From contig NZ_CP087997.1 of assembly GCF_021044565.1 (NCBI RefSeq), forward strand, positions 1,178,001 to 1,242,000: 64,000 nt of DNA, given 5' to 3'. This document shows, one piece after another, positions 8,541-17,745 of the stretch. Within the stretch, counting starts at the first letter, position 1, and every line of letters starts with the position of its first letter. The DNA is from Subtercola endophyticus. Its GTDB lineage: Bacteria; Actinomycetota; Actinomycetes; Actinomycetales; Microbacteriaceae. The notes under the pieces are model-generated. The model did not search any database, was not told the DNA's origin, and saw only the letters and a list, made by a program, of their open reading frames with translations. Made by a program: the position numbers and the translations under genes.

Positions 8541-9449
8541 TTACTTCTTGGAGACGTGCTCGCCGCGGCCTTCGCCTTGCACGATGGGCACACGCACGGC
8601 GGAACCCCACTCGGTCCACGAGCCGTCGTAGTTGCGCACGCCCTCGAAGCCGAGCAGGTGGGTGAGCACGAACCAGGTGTGGCTCGAGCGCTCACCAATG
8701 CGGCAGTAGGCGATGACGTCGTCGCTGTCGTCGAGGCCGAGGCCCTCGCGGTAGATCGAGTTCAGGTCGGCCAGCGGCTTGAACGTTCCGTCTTCTGCGG
8801 CAGCCTTGGCCCACGGCACGTTGTGCGCGCTCGGAATGTGGCCGGCGCGCAGCGCGCCCTCTTCTGGATAGGCGGGGGCGGTGGTGCGTTCTCCGCTGTA
8901 CTCCTCGGGGGAGCGCACGTCGATGAGCTTGCCACCGGCTTCGAGGTGGTCGAGCACGTCGTCTTTGAAGGCGCGGATCTCGACGTCGCTACGTTCGGCG
9001 ATCGGGTACTCGCGCGGGGTGATGTCGGGCTCGTCGGTGGTGACGGCGCGGCCTTCGGAGATCCACTTGTCACGTCCGCCGTCGAGCAGCCGAACATCCT
9101 CGTGCCCGAACAGGCTGAACACCCAGAGTGTGTACGCGGCCCACCAGTTGCTCTTGTCGCCATAGATGACCACGGTGGAGTTGCGGTCGATGCCGCGGCT
9201 GCCGGCCAGTACGGCGAACTCTTCGCCGAAGATGTAGTCGCGCGTCACCGGGTCGTTGAGGTCGGTGTGCCAGTCGATCTTGACCGCGCCCGGAATGTGG
9301 CCGGTCTCGTAGAGCAGCACGTCTTCGTCGGATTCGACGACAACCAGATCGGTGTCGCCGAGGTGTTCGGCGAGCCATTCGGTGCTCACCAAGCGGTTCG
9401 GGTGAGCGTACTCGGCGAATTTGGGCGTGGTGTCGGCTTCGACAGCCAT
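8541..9449 (-). CDS. Rhodanese-type sulfurtransferase (thiosulfate/3-mercaptopyruvate)
   Basis: A 302-residue tandem-rhodanese protein. The inactive N-terminal rhodanese domain (~16-135) ends in [13 protein letters not shown]; the C-terminal domain (~160-285) holds the active-site Cys249 in the loop CRIGERSS, which is the actinobacterial CysA/SseA-type loop. It moves sulfane sulfur from thiosulfate or mercaptopyruvate to thiol acceptors or cyanide. The start at 9449 is set by GGAGGTAAC just upstream; an in-frame extension to 9533 lacks a ribosome site and would overlap the divergent zapE. SufE follows on the same strand. Confidence 0.92.
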   Translation of the reverse strand: MAVEADTTPKFAEYAHPNRLVSTEWLAEHLGDTDLVVVESDEDVLLYETGHIPGAVKIDWHTDLNDPVTRDYIFGEEFAVLAGSRGIDRNSTVVIYGDKSNWWAAYTLWVFSLFGHEDVRLLDGGRDKWISEGRAVTTDEPDITPREYPIAERSDVEIRAFKDDVLDHLEAGGKLIDVRSPEEYSGERTTAPAYPEEGALRAGHIPSAHNVPWAKAAAEDGTFKPLADLNSIYREGLGLDDSDDVIAYCRIGERSSHTWFVLTHLLGFEGVRNYDGSWTEWGSAVRVPIVQGEGRGEHVSKK

Positions 9450-9505
9450 TGTTACCTCCGGGTTGTGGCCGTGCGGCCAGTCGTTCAAAGTGCTGTTTAA
9501 TACTG

Positions 9506-10546
9506 ATGATGACAACCGAGAGCGGCAGTACAACTATTCCATTGCACCTCGTCGATCTTCGCCCCACCTTGAGTGGCGCAGAGATGGCGGCCGTTCTGGT
9601 GCCACCGCGCCAGTTTGACACGGCTTCGTTCGACTCTTATAGGCCCGACCGTGATTACCCGTCACAAGGCGAAACACTGCACAAGGTGCGCGACTTCGCC
9701 AAGACCTGGGGGCCCGCCAAGGGCGGCGGGTTCTTCAGCCGCTCCAAGAAGATTGCCGCAGAAAAGCCCGGCATCTACCTCGACGGCGGGTTCGGCGTCG
9801 GCAAGACTCATCTGCTCGCCTCGCTCTGGCACGCGGCGCCGAGCCCGAAGTACTTCGGCACGTTCATCGAGTTCACCGCGCTCGTCGGCGCACTCGGCTA
9901 TCTCGACACCGTGAAGCTGCTCACCGGGGCCAAGCTGATCGCCATCGACGAGTTCGAACTCGACGACCCGGGCGACACCATGATGATGACCCGTCTGCTC
10001 GGCGACCTCGTGGCCGGCGGAACGAAGATCGCCGCGACCTCGAACACCCCGCCGAACGCGCTCGGCGAAGGCCGTTTCGCCGCACAAGACTTCTTGCGCG
10101 AGATTCAGAAGCTGGCCGATCGCTTCGAGATCATTCGCATCGACGGTCTCGACTACCGCCGCCGCAACATCGAAGGGCACGCGCGTTCGCTCGACGACGA
10201 CGCACTCACGGCCGCCATGGGCACGCTCACTGCAGAGGGCCGACGGTACACAGTCGACTCGTTCGCCGACCTCGTCGCCTTTCTCGGCTCGCTGCACCCC
10301 TCGAAGTACGTCAAGCTGCTCGACGGCCTCGACGCGCTCGTCATCACCGATGTGAGCCCGCTGGCGAACCAGACGGATGCCCTGCGGTTCGTCGCGTTCA
10401 TCGACCGCGTCTACGACGCTCAGTTGCCCGTCTTCGCCTCGGGCATCCCGCTCGACGAGGTCTTCGCGGGCGACATGATGAACGGCGGATACCGCAAGAA
10501 GTACCTGCGCGCCGCCTCCCGCCTCATCGCCTCCACCCAGCGCTGA
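9506..10546 (+). CDS. zapE: ZapE-like AFG1-family ATPase (cell division protein)
   Basis: A 346-residue P-loop ATPase of the ZapE/AFG1/LACE1 family. Walker A is GGFGVGKTH at ~94-102 and Walker B is [11 protein letters not shown] at ~149-159. In E. coli ZapE associates with the Z-ring under stress; in actinobacteria the role is less defined. The N-terminal start is uncertain: ATG-ATG at 9506/9509 is chosen because the longer frame to 9449 overlaps the divergent sulfurtransferase promoter and its residues look non-coding. No clear Shine-Dalgarno is present. Confidence 0.88.
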   Translation: MMTTESGSTTIPLHLVDLRPTLSGAEMAAVLVPPRQFDTASFDSYRPDRDYPSQGETLHKVRDFAKTWGPAKGGGFFSRSKKIAAEKPGIYLDGGFGVGKTHLLASLWHAAPSPKYFGTFIEFTALVGALGYLDTVKLLTGAKLIAIDEFELDDPGDTMMMTRLLGDLVAGGTKIAATSNTPPNALGEGRFAAQDFLREIQKLADRFEIIRIDGLDYRRRNIEGHARSLDDDALTAAMGTLTAEGRRYTVDSFADLVAFLGSLHPSKYVKLLDGLDALVITDVSPLANQTDALRFVAFIDRVYDAQLPVFASGIPLDEVFAGDMMNGGYRKKYLRAASRLIASTQR

Positions 10547-10660
10547 CACGTCGCGTTCGGCTCGCTAACACGCCAATCCGATGACCCCCGAAATGGGGGT
10601 ACAGATTTCAATCGAATTGTCGGCAGCCCGAAACACAGTTGTTACAAAGGCGTGGATCGC

Positions 10661-10698
10661 GTTACGAACGCGAAACATAGATTCACCTCAACCGAAAC
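10661..10698 (+). promoter_or_regulatory. GlnR-type operator upstream of the ammonium transporter
   Basis: GTTAC (10661) - six bases - GAAAC (10672) is followed by TTCAC (10682) and a second GAAAC (10694). The two GAAAC half-sites are exactly 22 bp apart, as in the actinobacterial GlnR consensus gTnAC-n6-GaAAC-n6-gTnAC-n6-GaAAC; the second a-site is shifted by one base. It lies 105 bp before the amt ATG. An AmtR-type box was not seen. GlnR normally activates amt under nitrogen limitation. Confidence 0.65.
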
Positions 10699-10802
10699 CT
10701 CGACCCACGAAGCTAATGGCGTAGCCGAGGCGAGCAGACCCGAACTGTGGGGGACATCTGCGCACCGGTGCATTTACTCGGTTCGAGAGAGGTAATTTTT
10801 CC

Positions 10803-12080
10803 ATGATGTTCCTAGCAGATGATCCAACAGCTGGAGACGTTCAAACCGCTGTCAACGCCCTGTGGCTGCTTGTAGCAGCCGCCCTCGTCCTCATCATGAC
10901 CCCCGGTGTCGCCTTCTTCTACGGCGGTATGGTCAAGGCGAAGAGCGTTGTCAGCATGATGATGATGAGCTTCGGCGCGATGGGCCTTGTCGGCGTGCTG
11001 TGGGTTATCTACGGATACGGCATGTCGTTCGGTACGACGCTGATTCCGGGGCTCCTGGGCAACCCGTTCGACGCCTCGAACCCCCTGTTCTTCTTGACCG
11101 GCCTTCTCGGCACCGGTGACAGCACCGGAGCGATGAGCCCAGACCTCCCGTCGCTGGCCTTCGTCGGGTTCCAGGCGACGTTCGCCATCATCACAGTCGC
11201 TCTGATCTCGGGTGCCATCGCAGACCGCGCGAAGTTCGGTGCGTGGATGGTCTTCGCCGGCTTCTGGGTCACCATCGTGTACTTCCCCGTCGCGTTCTGG
11301 GTCTTCAACCTCTCCGAAGGCTGGGCTCCGACCTGGGGCGTCAACGACTTCGCCGGTGGTACTGCGGTGCACATCAACGCTGGTGCAGCAGGCCTCGCCC
11401 TGGCGCTCGTGCTCGGCAAGCGCATCGGATTCCAGAAGGGCATTCAGAAGCCGCACAACGTTCCGCTGACGCTGCTCGGTGCATCGCTGCTGTGGTTCGG
11501 CTGGTTCGGCTTCAACTCCGGTTCTGAAGCCGCTGTCGACGGCGTCGCCGCCATCGCCTGGATCAACACGCTCGCCGCCCCCGCCGCCGCCATCATCGGC
11601 TGGCTGGTCGTCGAGAAGATCAAAGACGGCAAGGCGACCTCGATCGGTGCCGCATCCGGTGCCGTGACCGGCCTCGTCGCCATCACCCCCGCGTGTAACA
11701 TCCTCACGCCGGGCTGGGGTCTGCTGCTCGGTCTGCTGGCCGGCGCGCTCTGCTGCCTCACCATCGAGCTGAAGTTCAAGCTCGGCTTCGACGACTCGCT
11801 CGACGTGGTGGGCATCCACCTCATCGGTGGTCTGTTCGGTACCCTCTACATCGGTATCTTCGGCGCCGGCATCGGCCTCATCGACACCGGCAGCTTCGCT
11901 CAGCTCGGCAAGCAGGCCGGCGCGGCGTTCGCAGTCATGGGGTACTCCTTCGTTCTCGCCTGGATCATCGGCACGATCATTCAGAAGACGATGGGCTTCC
12001 GCATCACGACAGAAGACGAGATCGCGGGCGTCGACACGACGGTTCACGGCGAAGAGAGCTACGCTCTCGACCCGGCATAA
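10803..12080 (+). CDS. amt: Ammonium transporter (Amt family)
   Basis: A 425-residue Amt/MEP/Rh channel with eleven predicted membrane helices. The first helix ends in the family signature MTPGVAFFYGGMVK; FAGGTAVHINAG contains the first pore His, and DVVGIHLIGGLFGT the second pore His of the twin-His motif. It conducts ammonium/ammonia across the cytoplasmic membrane. The usual partner glnK does not follow; amt is monocistronic with its own terminator. Control is probably by GlnR through the box at 10661-10698. ATG-ATG at 10803 is chosen; the frame is unambiguous. Confidence 0.97.
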   Translation: MMFLADDPTAGDVQTAVNALWLLVAAALVLIMTPGVAFFYGGMVKAKSVVSMMMMSFGAMGLVGVLWVIYGYGMSFGTTLIPGLLGNPFDASNPLFFLTGLLGTGDSTGAMSPDLPSLAFVGFQATFAIITVALISGAIADRAKFGAWMVFAGFWVTIVYFPVAFWVFNLSEGWAPTWGVNDFAGGTAVHINAGAAGLALALVLGKRIGFQKGIQKPHNVPLTLLGASLLWFGWFGFNSGSEAAVDGVAAIAWINTLAAPAAAIIGWLVVEKIKDGKATSIGAASGAVTGLVAITPACNILTPGWGLLLGLLAGALCCLTIELKFKLGFDDSLDVVGIHLIGGLFGTLYIGIFGAGIGLIDTGSFAQLGKQAGAAFAVMGYSFVLAWIIGTIIQKTMGFRITTEDEIAGVDTTVHGEESYALDPA

Positions 12081-12109
12081 CCGCCGCCTGCACCAGGCGT
12101 AACAGCATC

Positions 12110-12150
12110 AGCTGGGCGTCGTTCCTTCGGGAGCGGCGCCCAGCTTTTTT
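12110..12150 (+). terminator. Rho-independent terminator of amt
   Basis: AGCTGGGCGTCG (12110-12121) pairs with a matching arm at 12132-12143 around a TTCG-containing loop, followed by six T (12145-12150). It lies 30 bp after the amt stop and just before the convergent acyl-CoA ligase end. Confidence 0.85.
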
Positions 12151-12155
12151 GTCGG

Positions 12156-13859
12156 CTATTCGGCGGCGGCCAGCAGGTCGTCGCGCACCTTGCGGCGCAA
12201 GACCTTGCCGATGAGCGAGGTCGGCAGTTCATCCAGTTCGACCACACGCCGCGGCACCTTGTACGCCGTGAGGTGATCGCGGCAGAAGTCGCGAATGGCC
12301 TTCTCGTCGAGCGTCGCGCCCGGCTTCAGCACGACCGCGGCGACCACGTCTTCGCCGCCCTTCTCGCCGGGCAGGCCCACCACAGCGACATCTTTGACAC
12401 TCGGATGATCGCGCACGGCATCTTCGACCTCAGAAGGTGACACGTTGAATCCGCCCGTGATGATGAGCTCCTTCATGCGGTCGACCACCGAGACGTAGCC
12501 GTCTTCGCTCAGCGAGACGATGTCGCCGGTGCGGAACCAGCCGTCGGGCAGCAACACCTCGCGGGTCTGGTCGGGCTTGCGCCAGTACCCCGCGAACACC
12601 TGCGGGCCCCGGATGAGCAGTTCACCGGCCTCGCCGACCGGCCGGTCGACCTCGACGTTCTCCGGGTCGACGACGCGGATCTCGGTATTCGGAAACGGCA
12701 GGCCGATCGATCCGGCGCGCCTGGTGGGCCCCACCGGATTGGCCAGGGCGACCGGAGAGGTCTCGGTGAGGCCGTACCCCTCGACGAGCAGACCGCCGGT
12801 CACGCTCTCCCACAGCTCGACCGTCGACACGGGCAGGTTCATCGCGCCCGACAGCGAAACACGGATGCTCGTGAGATCGACCTTGCGATCTTTGGCGCCC
12901 TGCGCGAGTCGCTGGTAGATGGGCGGAACCGCCGGCAAGAAGGTCGGCGGATGCTTCTTCGCCGCTTGCAGCACCAGATCGACATCGAACCGGGGGAGCA
13001 GCACCAGCCGCGCGCCCAGCGTCATGGCGAAGGTGAGGCAGAGGGTGAGCCCGTAGGCGTGGAACATCGGCAAGACGCCGTAGACGACCTCGGTACCCTC
13101 GGTCATGTCGGGCACCCAGGCGCGCCCTTGCAGCGCGTTCACGTGCAGGTTGAGATGGGTGAGCATCGCACCCTTCGGCGTTCCCGTCGTGCCACTGGTG
13201 TACTGCAGCAGCGCGAGGTCGGTCACGTCGGGCCGCGGCACCGACTTCTTGATGCGACGGTTCTGCAGCAGCGATTCCCACTCGATGGTGTGCCGCGCCT
13301 TCGCGTGCAGGGCGTCGCGCGATTCACGAGCGCGCTTGATCGGCAGTCGCAGAGCGGCCCGGGTCGACAGCGGCATGGCGCGGGTGAGGTCGACCGAGAT
13401 GAGCGTGGTGACGGCGAGGTCGTCGGGCATCTTCTGAATCGTCTCGCACACCTTGTCCCAGGCGATCGCGACGGTGGCGCCGTGGTCTTCGAACTGGTGC
13501 CGCAGCTCGCGCGGGGTGTACAGCGGGTTGTGTTCGACCACGATCGCGCCCAGGCGCAGCACGGCGTAGAACGCGGCGATGTGCTGCGGGCAGTTGGGCA
13601 GAACGAGGGCGACTCGATCGCCGTGCTTCACCCCGAGCCTGCGCAGCCCTTCGGCGGCCCGGTCGATCTGTTCCCCCAGCTCGCGGTAGGTCGTCTCGCT
13701 GCCGAAGAACTCCAGCGCGACCTTCGGGCCGAACTTCGATACCGACGACTCGATGAGATCGACCAGTGAACCCGTCGGCAGCTCGATGTCGCTCGGTACG
13801 CCCTCGGCGTAGCTCGAAAGCCACGGTCGGGGGGTGCTCACAGGGGTGTCGATACTCAT
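12156..13859 (-). CDS. Long-chain fatty-acid-CoA ligase (AMP-dependent)
   Basis: A 568-residue adenylate-forming enzyme that activates fatty acids to acyl-CoA. The AMP-binding P-loop is YTSGTTGTPKG at ~220-230; YGLTETSP (A5), WFRTGD (A7) and the C-terminal lysine region GKVLRRKVRDDL (A10) are present. N-terminal start at 13859 follows AAAGGCAGCC; an in-frame upstream extension to 14087 contains improbable residues and would overlap the divergent promoter region. Together with the beta-oxidation pair at 787-4167 it equips the cell for fatty-acid breakdown, though the genes are not adjacent. Exact chain-length preference is not readable. Confidence 0.93.
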   Translation of the reverse strand: MSIDTPVSTPRPWLSSYAEGVPSDIELPTGSLVDLIESSVSKFGPKVALEFFGSETTYRELGEQIDRAAEGLRRLGVKHGDRVALVLPNCPQHIAAFYAVLRLGAIVVEHNPLYTPRELRHQFEDHGATVAIAWDKVCETIQKMPDDLAVTTLISVDLTRAMPLSTRAALRLPIKRARESRDALHAKARHTIEWESLLQNRRIKKSVPRPDVTDLALLQYTSGTTGTPKGAMLTHLNLHVNALQGRAWVPDMTEGTEVVYGVLPMFHAYGLTLCLTFAMTLGARLVLLPRFDVDLVLQAAKKHPPTFLPAVPPIYQRLAQGAKDRKVDLTSIRVSLSGAMNLPVSTVELWESVTGGLLVEGYGLTETSPVALANPVGPTRRAGSIGLPFPNTEIRVVDPENVEVDRPVGEAGELLIRGPQVFAGYWRKPDQTREVLLPDGWFRTGDIVSLSEDGYVSVVDRMKELIITGGFNVSPSEVEDAVRDHPSVKDVAVVGLPGEKGGEDVVAAVVLKPGATLDEKAIRDFCRDHLTAYKVPRRVVELDELPTSLIGKVLRRKVRDDLLAAAE

Positions 13860-14086
13860 GGGCGTGGGCTGCCTTTCTTGGCCTCGATGCCAGACCCCAT
13901 TATGAGCACAATCGACAGCCACGATTGAAGTCGGCTGTCGAGAACCCACAAAATCACTTCGGGTCGGGCCGTTTGCAATAGCACGATTCGTGAATCGGCG
14001 CCATCGGGTAGACGCGCATTTGGGGTCGTGTCTAACCTGAAACACGAGCGGTGCCGCATCGGGCACGCAGGAGAAGGAGCAGAACA

Positions 14087-14281
14087 ATGGGACTTCTTGA
14101 CAACGCCAAAGAGGCCGCTGAAGCGACCGGCGAGAAGATCAGCCGTACCGTCGACGACGTGAAGGGCCGCATCAGCGACTCAGCCGACGAGGCCAAGGCC
14201 AACGCCGACGTGAAGGCCGCCGAGGCCAACCGTGACGCCACGGAGAAGAAGAACGACTACAAAGAGAGCCTGCGCGACTAG
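14087..14281 (+). CDS. Small hydrophilic CsbD-like/stress-type protein
   Basis: A 64-residue highly charged helical protein (MGLLDNAKEAAEATGEK...) rich in Lys, Glu, Asp and Ala without hydrophobic core, cysteine or membrane segment. It resembles LEA/CsbD-type and other small stress proteins that accumulate in stationary phase, but a definite family cannot be claimed. GAAGGAG precedes the ATG by eight bases, and the reading frame ends just before a strong terminator, so it is certainly an independent transcription unit. It is divergent from the acyl-CoA ligase. Confidence 0.75.
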   Translation: MGLLDNAKEAAEATGEKISRTVDDVKGRISDSADEAKANADVKAAEANRDATEKKNDYKESLRD

Positions 14282-14302
14282 CAGAGTTCGTCTTTCAGAC
14301 TC

Positions 14303-14352
14303 GAAGCCCAGCTGCTGCCGCGATTCGCGGGCACTGGGCTTCGTTCTTTTCT
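14303..14352 (+). terminator. Terminator after the small stress-type gene
   Basis: GAAGCCCAG (14303-14311) pairs with CTGGGCTTC (14334-14342), and a T-rich tract follows to 14352. The -10 box of the next gene begins four bases later. Confidence 0.8.
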
Positions 14353-14355
14353 GGG

Positions 14356-14361
14356 TACTCT
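14356..14361 (+). promoter_or_regulatory. -10 box for a likely leaderless mazF-like transcript
   Basis: TACTCT is followed by six bases (GACGGG) and the GTG start at 14368. No Shine-Dalgarno is present. The spacing equals that before DUF3000 and ruvC. Confidence 0.45.
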
Positions 14362-14367
14362 GACGGG

Positions 14368-14826
14368 GTGGCTAGTCTCTCTGGTTTTCTTCGTGCCGTC
14401 AGGCGGATGTTCGGCGGCACCACGTCGGTCGCCACCGTGCAGGTCGACCCGCGTTCGCTCGGGCGCGTGAAGCTGTCGTACGCTCCGCACGCAGACCGTC
14501 GGCCCGACCCGGGCGAAGTCGTCTGGACCTGGGTTCCGTACGAAGAGAACGACGGGCGCGGTAAAGACCGCCCCGTGCTCATCGTGTCGCGACGGAGCGA
14601 GGCGACCTGTCTCGGCGTGGCGCTGACGAGCAAGTCGCACGACGGTGACCGCGGTGCTGTCGCGCTCGGCTCGGGCGCCTGGGATCAGAGCGGCCGGGCA
14701 TCCTGGGCCCGAATCGACCGGCTGTTCGTGGTGCACGACGGCGGAATGCGCCGCGAAGGCGCGGCACTGGATGCCCGCCGCTACGGCCTCGTCGCCAGCG
14801 GCCTGAAGGCGCGCTACCGCTGGTAG
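14368..14826 (+). CDS. PemK/MazF family protein without an adjacent antitoxin
   Basis: A 152-residue protein whose core (~45-150) has the PemK/MazF beta-barrel pattern: PGEVVWTWVPYEENDG, then DRPVLIVSRR (the R-P-x-L-(V/I)-(V/I)-S motif of the family), VALTSK and a C-terminal RIDRLFVV strand. MazF proteins are sequence-specific mRNA endoribonucleases. No antitoxin frame precedes it: upstream is only a terminator and -10 box, and downstream is the convergent glucosidase. The ~40-residue N-terminal extension (basic, FLRAVRRMFGG) is also unusual. It may be a solitary RNase or a domesticated non-toxic relative. Confidence 0.75.
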   Translation: MASLSGFLRAVRRMFGGTTSVATVQVDPRSLGRVKLSYAPHADRRPDPGEVVWTWVPYEENDGRGKDRPVLIVSRRSEATCLGVALTSKSHDGDRGAVALGSGAWDQSGRASWARIDRLFVVHDGGMRREGAALDARRYGLVASGLKARYRW

Positions 14827-14887
14827 GTGAGCGCGGCGGGCGGCCTGCACGGCCGCTCGCTCCAAGCGCGGCGCGAGGCACGACCTG

Positions 14888-17596
14888 CTAGATGCCGTCG
14901 GGCACGACCTCGTTGGCCGCGGGGCCATCACCCGCCCGGTCACCCCGGGTGAGGATGAGGTGCGCCACCAGCGCAGTCCACCCCGTCTGGTGCGACGCGC
15001 CCAGACCCTGGCCGGTGTCTCCGTCGAAGTACTCGTAGAAGAAGATGTTGTCGCGCCAACGCGGATCGGTCGAGAGCAGGTCGTACCGGGCATCCGAGGG
15101 CCGTCGCCCGTCAGGGCCAGGTGTGAAGAGCGAGATGAGCCGCCCCGAGAGCTGGTCGGCAGCCTCGTCGAAGGTGAGAAACGTGCCGGAACCGAGCGGG
15201 AACTCGACCCGCGTGGTCGGCGAACCCGTGGCGCCGTAGTTGCGCAGCGCCTCGACGAACAGCACGTTGAGCGGAAACCACACCGGCCCGCGCCAGTTCG
15301 AGTTGCCGCCGAACAGCCCCGAGGTGCTCTCGGCCGGTTCGTAGTCGACGACCGCCTCGAGCCCGTTCACCTCGACGCTGAACGGGTGGTCTTTGTGATA
15401 GGCCGAGATGCCGCGGATTCCGTGGTCGGAGAGCATGCCCTGCTCGTTGAACACCTTCGCGAGGATGCGCTTCAGGCGATCGGGCGACACCAGAGCGAGC
15501 AGAAAGATCCGTTTGCCGTCTTGGTCGTGCATGTGAAGCGAGGGCCGCATCTCGGGGTGGTTCGATAAGAACCAGATGACGCGATCGCGAAACTCGGGCA
15601 GCGCGACGAATTCGGTGTTGTCGAACACCAGCGAGGCGACGACCGGCACGAGCCCGACCAGCGAGCGCACCTTCATCGGCACGTCGCGGCCGTCGGCCAG
15701 GTGCAGCATGTCGTAGAAGAAGGCGTCTTCGTCATCCCACATGCCGGTGGCGTTCGCCGAGTTCGCGATCTGCAAGAAGTGCTCGATGAACTTCGTGGCG
15801 ACGTCTTCGTACGACCGCTCGTTGCCGGCGAGCCGCAGCGCGATGTTCAGCAGGTCGAGGGCGTACATCGCCATCCAGGCCGTGGAATCCGCCTGCTCGA
15901 GAATGCCGACCTCGGGCGGCAGCTTCGATCGGTCGAGCGGGGCGATGTTGTCGAGGCCCATGAAGCCGCCCTCGAACAGGTTGTTCTCACCGTGGTCTTT
16001 GTTGTTGGTCCACCAGGTGAAGTTCATCAGCAGCTTGTGAAAGACGCGCGCCAAGAAGCTGTAGTCGGTTCCGCCGTCGAGCAAAAAGACGTGCAGCGCG
16101 GCCCAGGCGTGCGTGGGCGGGTTCACATCGGAGAAGTTCCACTCGTAGGCGGGCAGTTGCCCGCTCGGGTGCATGTACCACTCGCGCAGCATCAGAATCA
16201 GCTGCGCTTTCGCGAACTCGGGGTCGATGTGCGCGAGCGTGACGCAGTGAAAGGCGAGATCCCACGCCGCGAACCACGGGTACTCCCACGGGTCGGGCAT
16301 CAGAATCACGTCGTGTGCGTCGAGGTGCCGCCACGATCCGTTGCGGATCTTCGCGCGCTCGGGCGGTGGCGGAGGAGTCGCCGGGTCGCCGTCGAGCCAC
16401 TTCTGCACGTTGAAGTGAAAGAACTGCTTCGACCACAGCAGGCCGGCGAAGGCCTGGCGCAAGACGCGAGCCTCATCGGCTGAGGCTCCCTCGGGCGTCA
16501 GCTCGGCGTAGAACGCGTCGGCTTCGCGGTGCCGCCGGTCGACGACGCCGTCGAACGCCGACGTGTCGAGTTCGGTCTCGGCCGCCGCCTCGAATTCGGC
16601 ATCGTCTTCGCCGGTGAGGCGCACCCGGATCACCCGCGTCTCGCCCGGCTGCAGGGTGAGCGAGTAGTGCAGCGCCGCCTTCGTACCCGTGAGTTCGGGG
16701 TTCACCGTGGCCGCACCATTCACGATGAAGTCGTTGATGCCGTCTTTCGGGTAGGCCGACAACTCGCTGGTGGTCTCGCCGTAGATGCGGGCGGTGTTCG
16801 TCTCGTTGTCGCAGAACAGCGGATGCCCGGCTCCCGCCTCACCGGAGCCTTCACCCTGCAGATACAGGGTTCCCGTGCTGGCTTGACGCCCCACCACGCG
16901 CCCGTCTTCCCACGTGAGGGCGGGCTTGGGGTCTTCGTTCGCGTAGCCCCAGCTCCAGGTGTTGCGGTACCACAGTGTCGGCAGAACCTCGATGGTCGCG
17001 GCATCCGGCCCCGCGTTCTCGACGGTGATCTGCATCAGAAGATCGTGCGCACCCTGTTTGGCGTAGTCGACGGTGACCACCCAGTAGCGCGAGTCGTCGA
17101 AGATGCCGGTATCGACGAGCTCGTATTCCTGCTCGGTCTTCGACCGGTTCGCGTTCGTCTCGATCAGGTCGTTGTAGGGAAACTCGGCCTGCGGGTAGTG
17201 GTAACGCCAGGTGTTGAAGGAGTGGGTGGGGGTGCCGTCGAGGTACCACCAGTACTCTTTGGCGTCTTCACCGTGGTTGCCCTGCGGGCCGGTGAGCCCG
17301 AACATCCGCTCTTTCAGAATCGGGTCGACGCCGTTGTGCAGGGCGAGGCCGAGGCACCATTTCTGGTCGAGGTCGCAGAAGCCGGCCATCCCGTCTTCGT
17401 TCCAGCGATAGGTGCGGCTGCGGGCGTGATCGTGCGGAAACGACGCCCACGCGTCGCCGTCGGCGCTGTAGTCTTCACGCACCGAACCCCAGGCGCGTTC
17501 GGCGACGTAGGGGCCCCAATCGCGCCACGCGACAGAGCCATCGTTCGCTTCGGAGAGCCGCTGGTGTTCTGCGTCGTCGATCGCCATACTGCTCAT
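14888..17596 (-). CDS. Large MGH1-like glycoside hydrolase (GH63-related glucosidase)
   Basis: A 902-residue cytoplasmic protein with no signal peptide. The C-terminal ~500 residues show an (alpha/alpha)6-barrel of the mannosyl-oligosaccharide glucosidase type: [52 protein letters not shown] and the late [12 protein letters not shown] motif, which contains typical catalytic-site aromatic/acid residues. The N-terminal ~300 residues are a beta-rich domain. It probably hydrolyses alpha-glucosides such as glucosylglycerate-type or oligosaccharide substrates. The gene stands alone and starts MSSMAIDD; a second ATG three codons in is possible. Confidence 0.85.
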   Translation of the reverse strand: MSSMAIDDAEHQRLSEANDGSVAWRDWGPYVAERAWGSVREDYSADGDAWASFPHDHARSRTYRWNEDGMAGFCDLDQKWCLGLALHNGVDPILKERMFGLTGPQGNHGEDAKEYWWYLDGTPTHSFNTWRYHYPQAEFPYNDLIETNANRSKTEQEYELVDTGIFDDSRYWVVTVDYAKQGAHDLLMQITVENAGPDAATIEVLPTLWYRNTWSWGYANEDPKPALTWEDGRVVGRQASTGTLYLQGEGSGEAGAGHPLFCDNETNTARIYGETTSELSAYPKDGINDFIVNGAATVNPELTGTKAALHYSLTLQPGETRVIRVRLTGEDDAEFEAAAETELDTSAFDGVVDRRHREADAFYAELTPEGASADEARVLRQAFAGLLWSKQFFHFNVQKWLDGDPATPPPPPERAKIRNGSWRHLDAHDVILMPDPWEYPWFAAWDLAFHCVTLAHIDPEFAKAQLILMLREWYMHPSGQLPAYEWNFSDVNPPTHAWAALHVFLLDGGTDYSFLARVFHKLLMNFTWWTNNKDHGENNLFEGGFMGLDNIAPLDRSKLPPEVGILEQADSTAWMAMYALDLLNIALRLAGNERSYEDVATKFIEHFLQIANSANATGMWDDEDAFFYDMLHLADGRDVPMKVRSLVGLVPVVASLVFDNTEFVALPEFRDRVIWFLSNHPEMRPSLHMHDQDGKRIFLLALVSPDRLKRILAKVFNEQGMLSDHGIRGISAYHKDHPFSVEVNGLEAVVDYEPAESTSGLFGGNSNWRGPVWFPLNVLFVEALRNYGATGSPTTRVEFPLGSGTFLTFDEAADQLSGRLISLFTPGPDGRRPSDARYDLLSTDPRWRDNIFFYEYFDGDTGQGLGASHQTGWTALVAHLILTRGDRAGDGPAANEVVPDGI

Positions 17597-17745
17597 TCTG
17601 GCCTACACGCGACACCATCGGCGTCTGCACGTAAGCCCCCGTTCGGGTGATACAGATGCCAGAAAGAGTCTGAGAGCATGAAACCCGAGAGCAACGACGC
17701 TTTCTGCCCCACGAACAAAGGAAATTCGCACCTGGACCCTGTGCG

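Noticed and set aside
10582..10600. CCCCC-GAAAT-GGGGG hairpin after zapE as terminator
   Set aside because: Short stem and no T-run; could be chance, so not annotated.
10547..10802. AmtR-type operator before amt
   Set aside because: No CTAT-n6-ATAG element; the GlnR layout fits far better.
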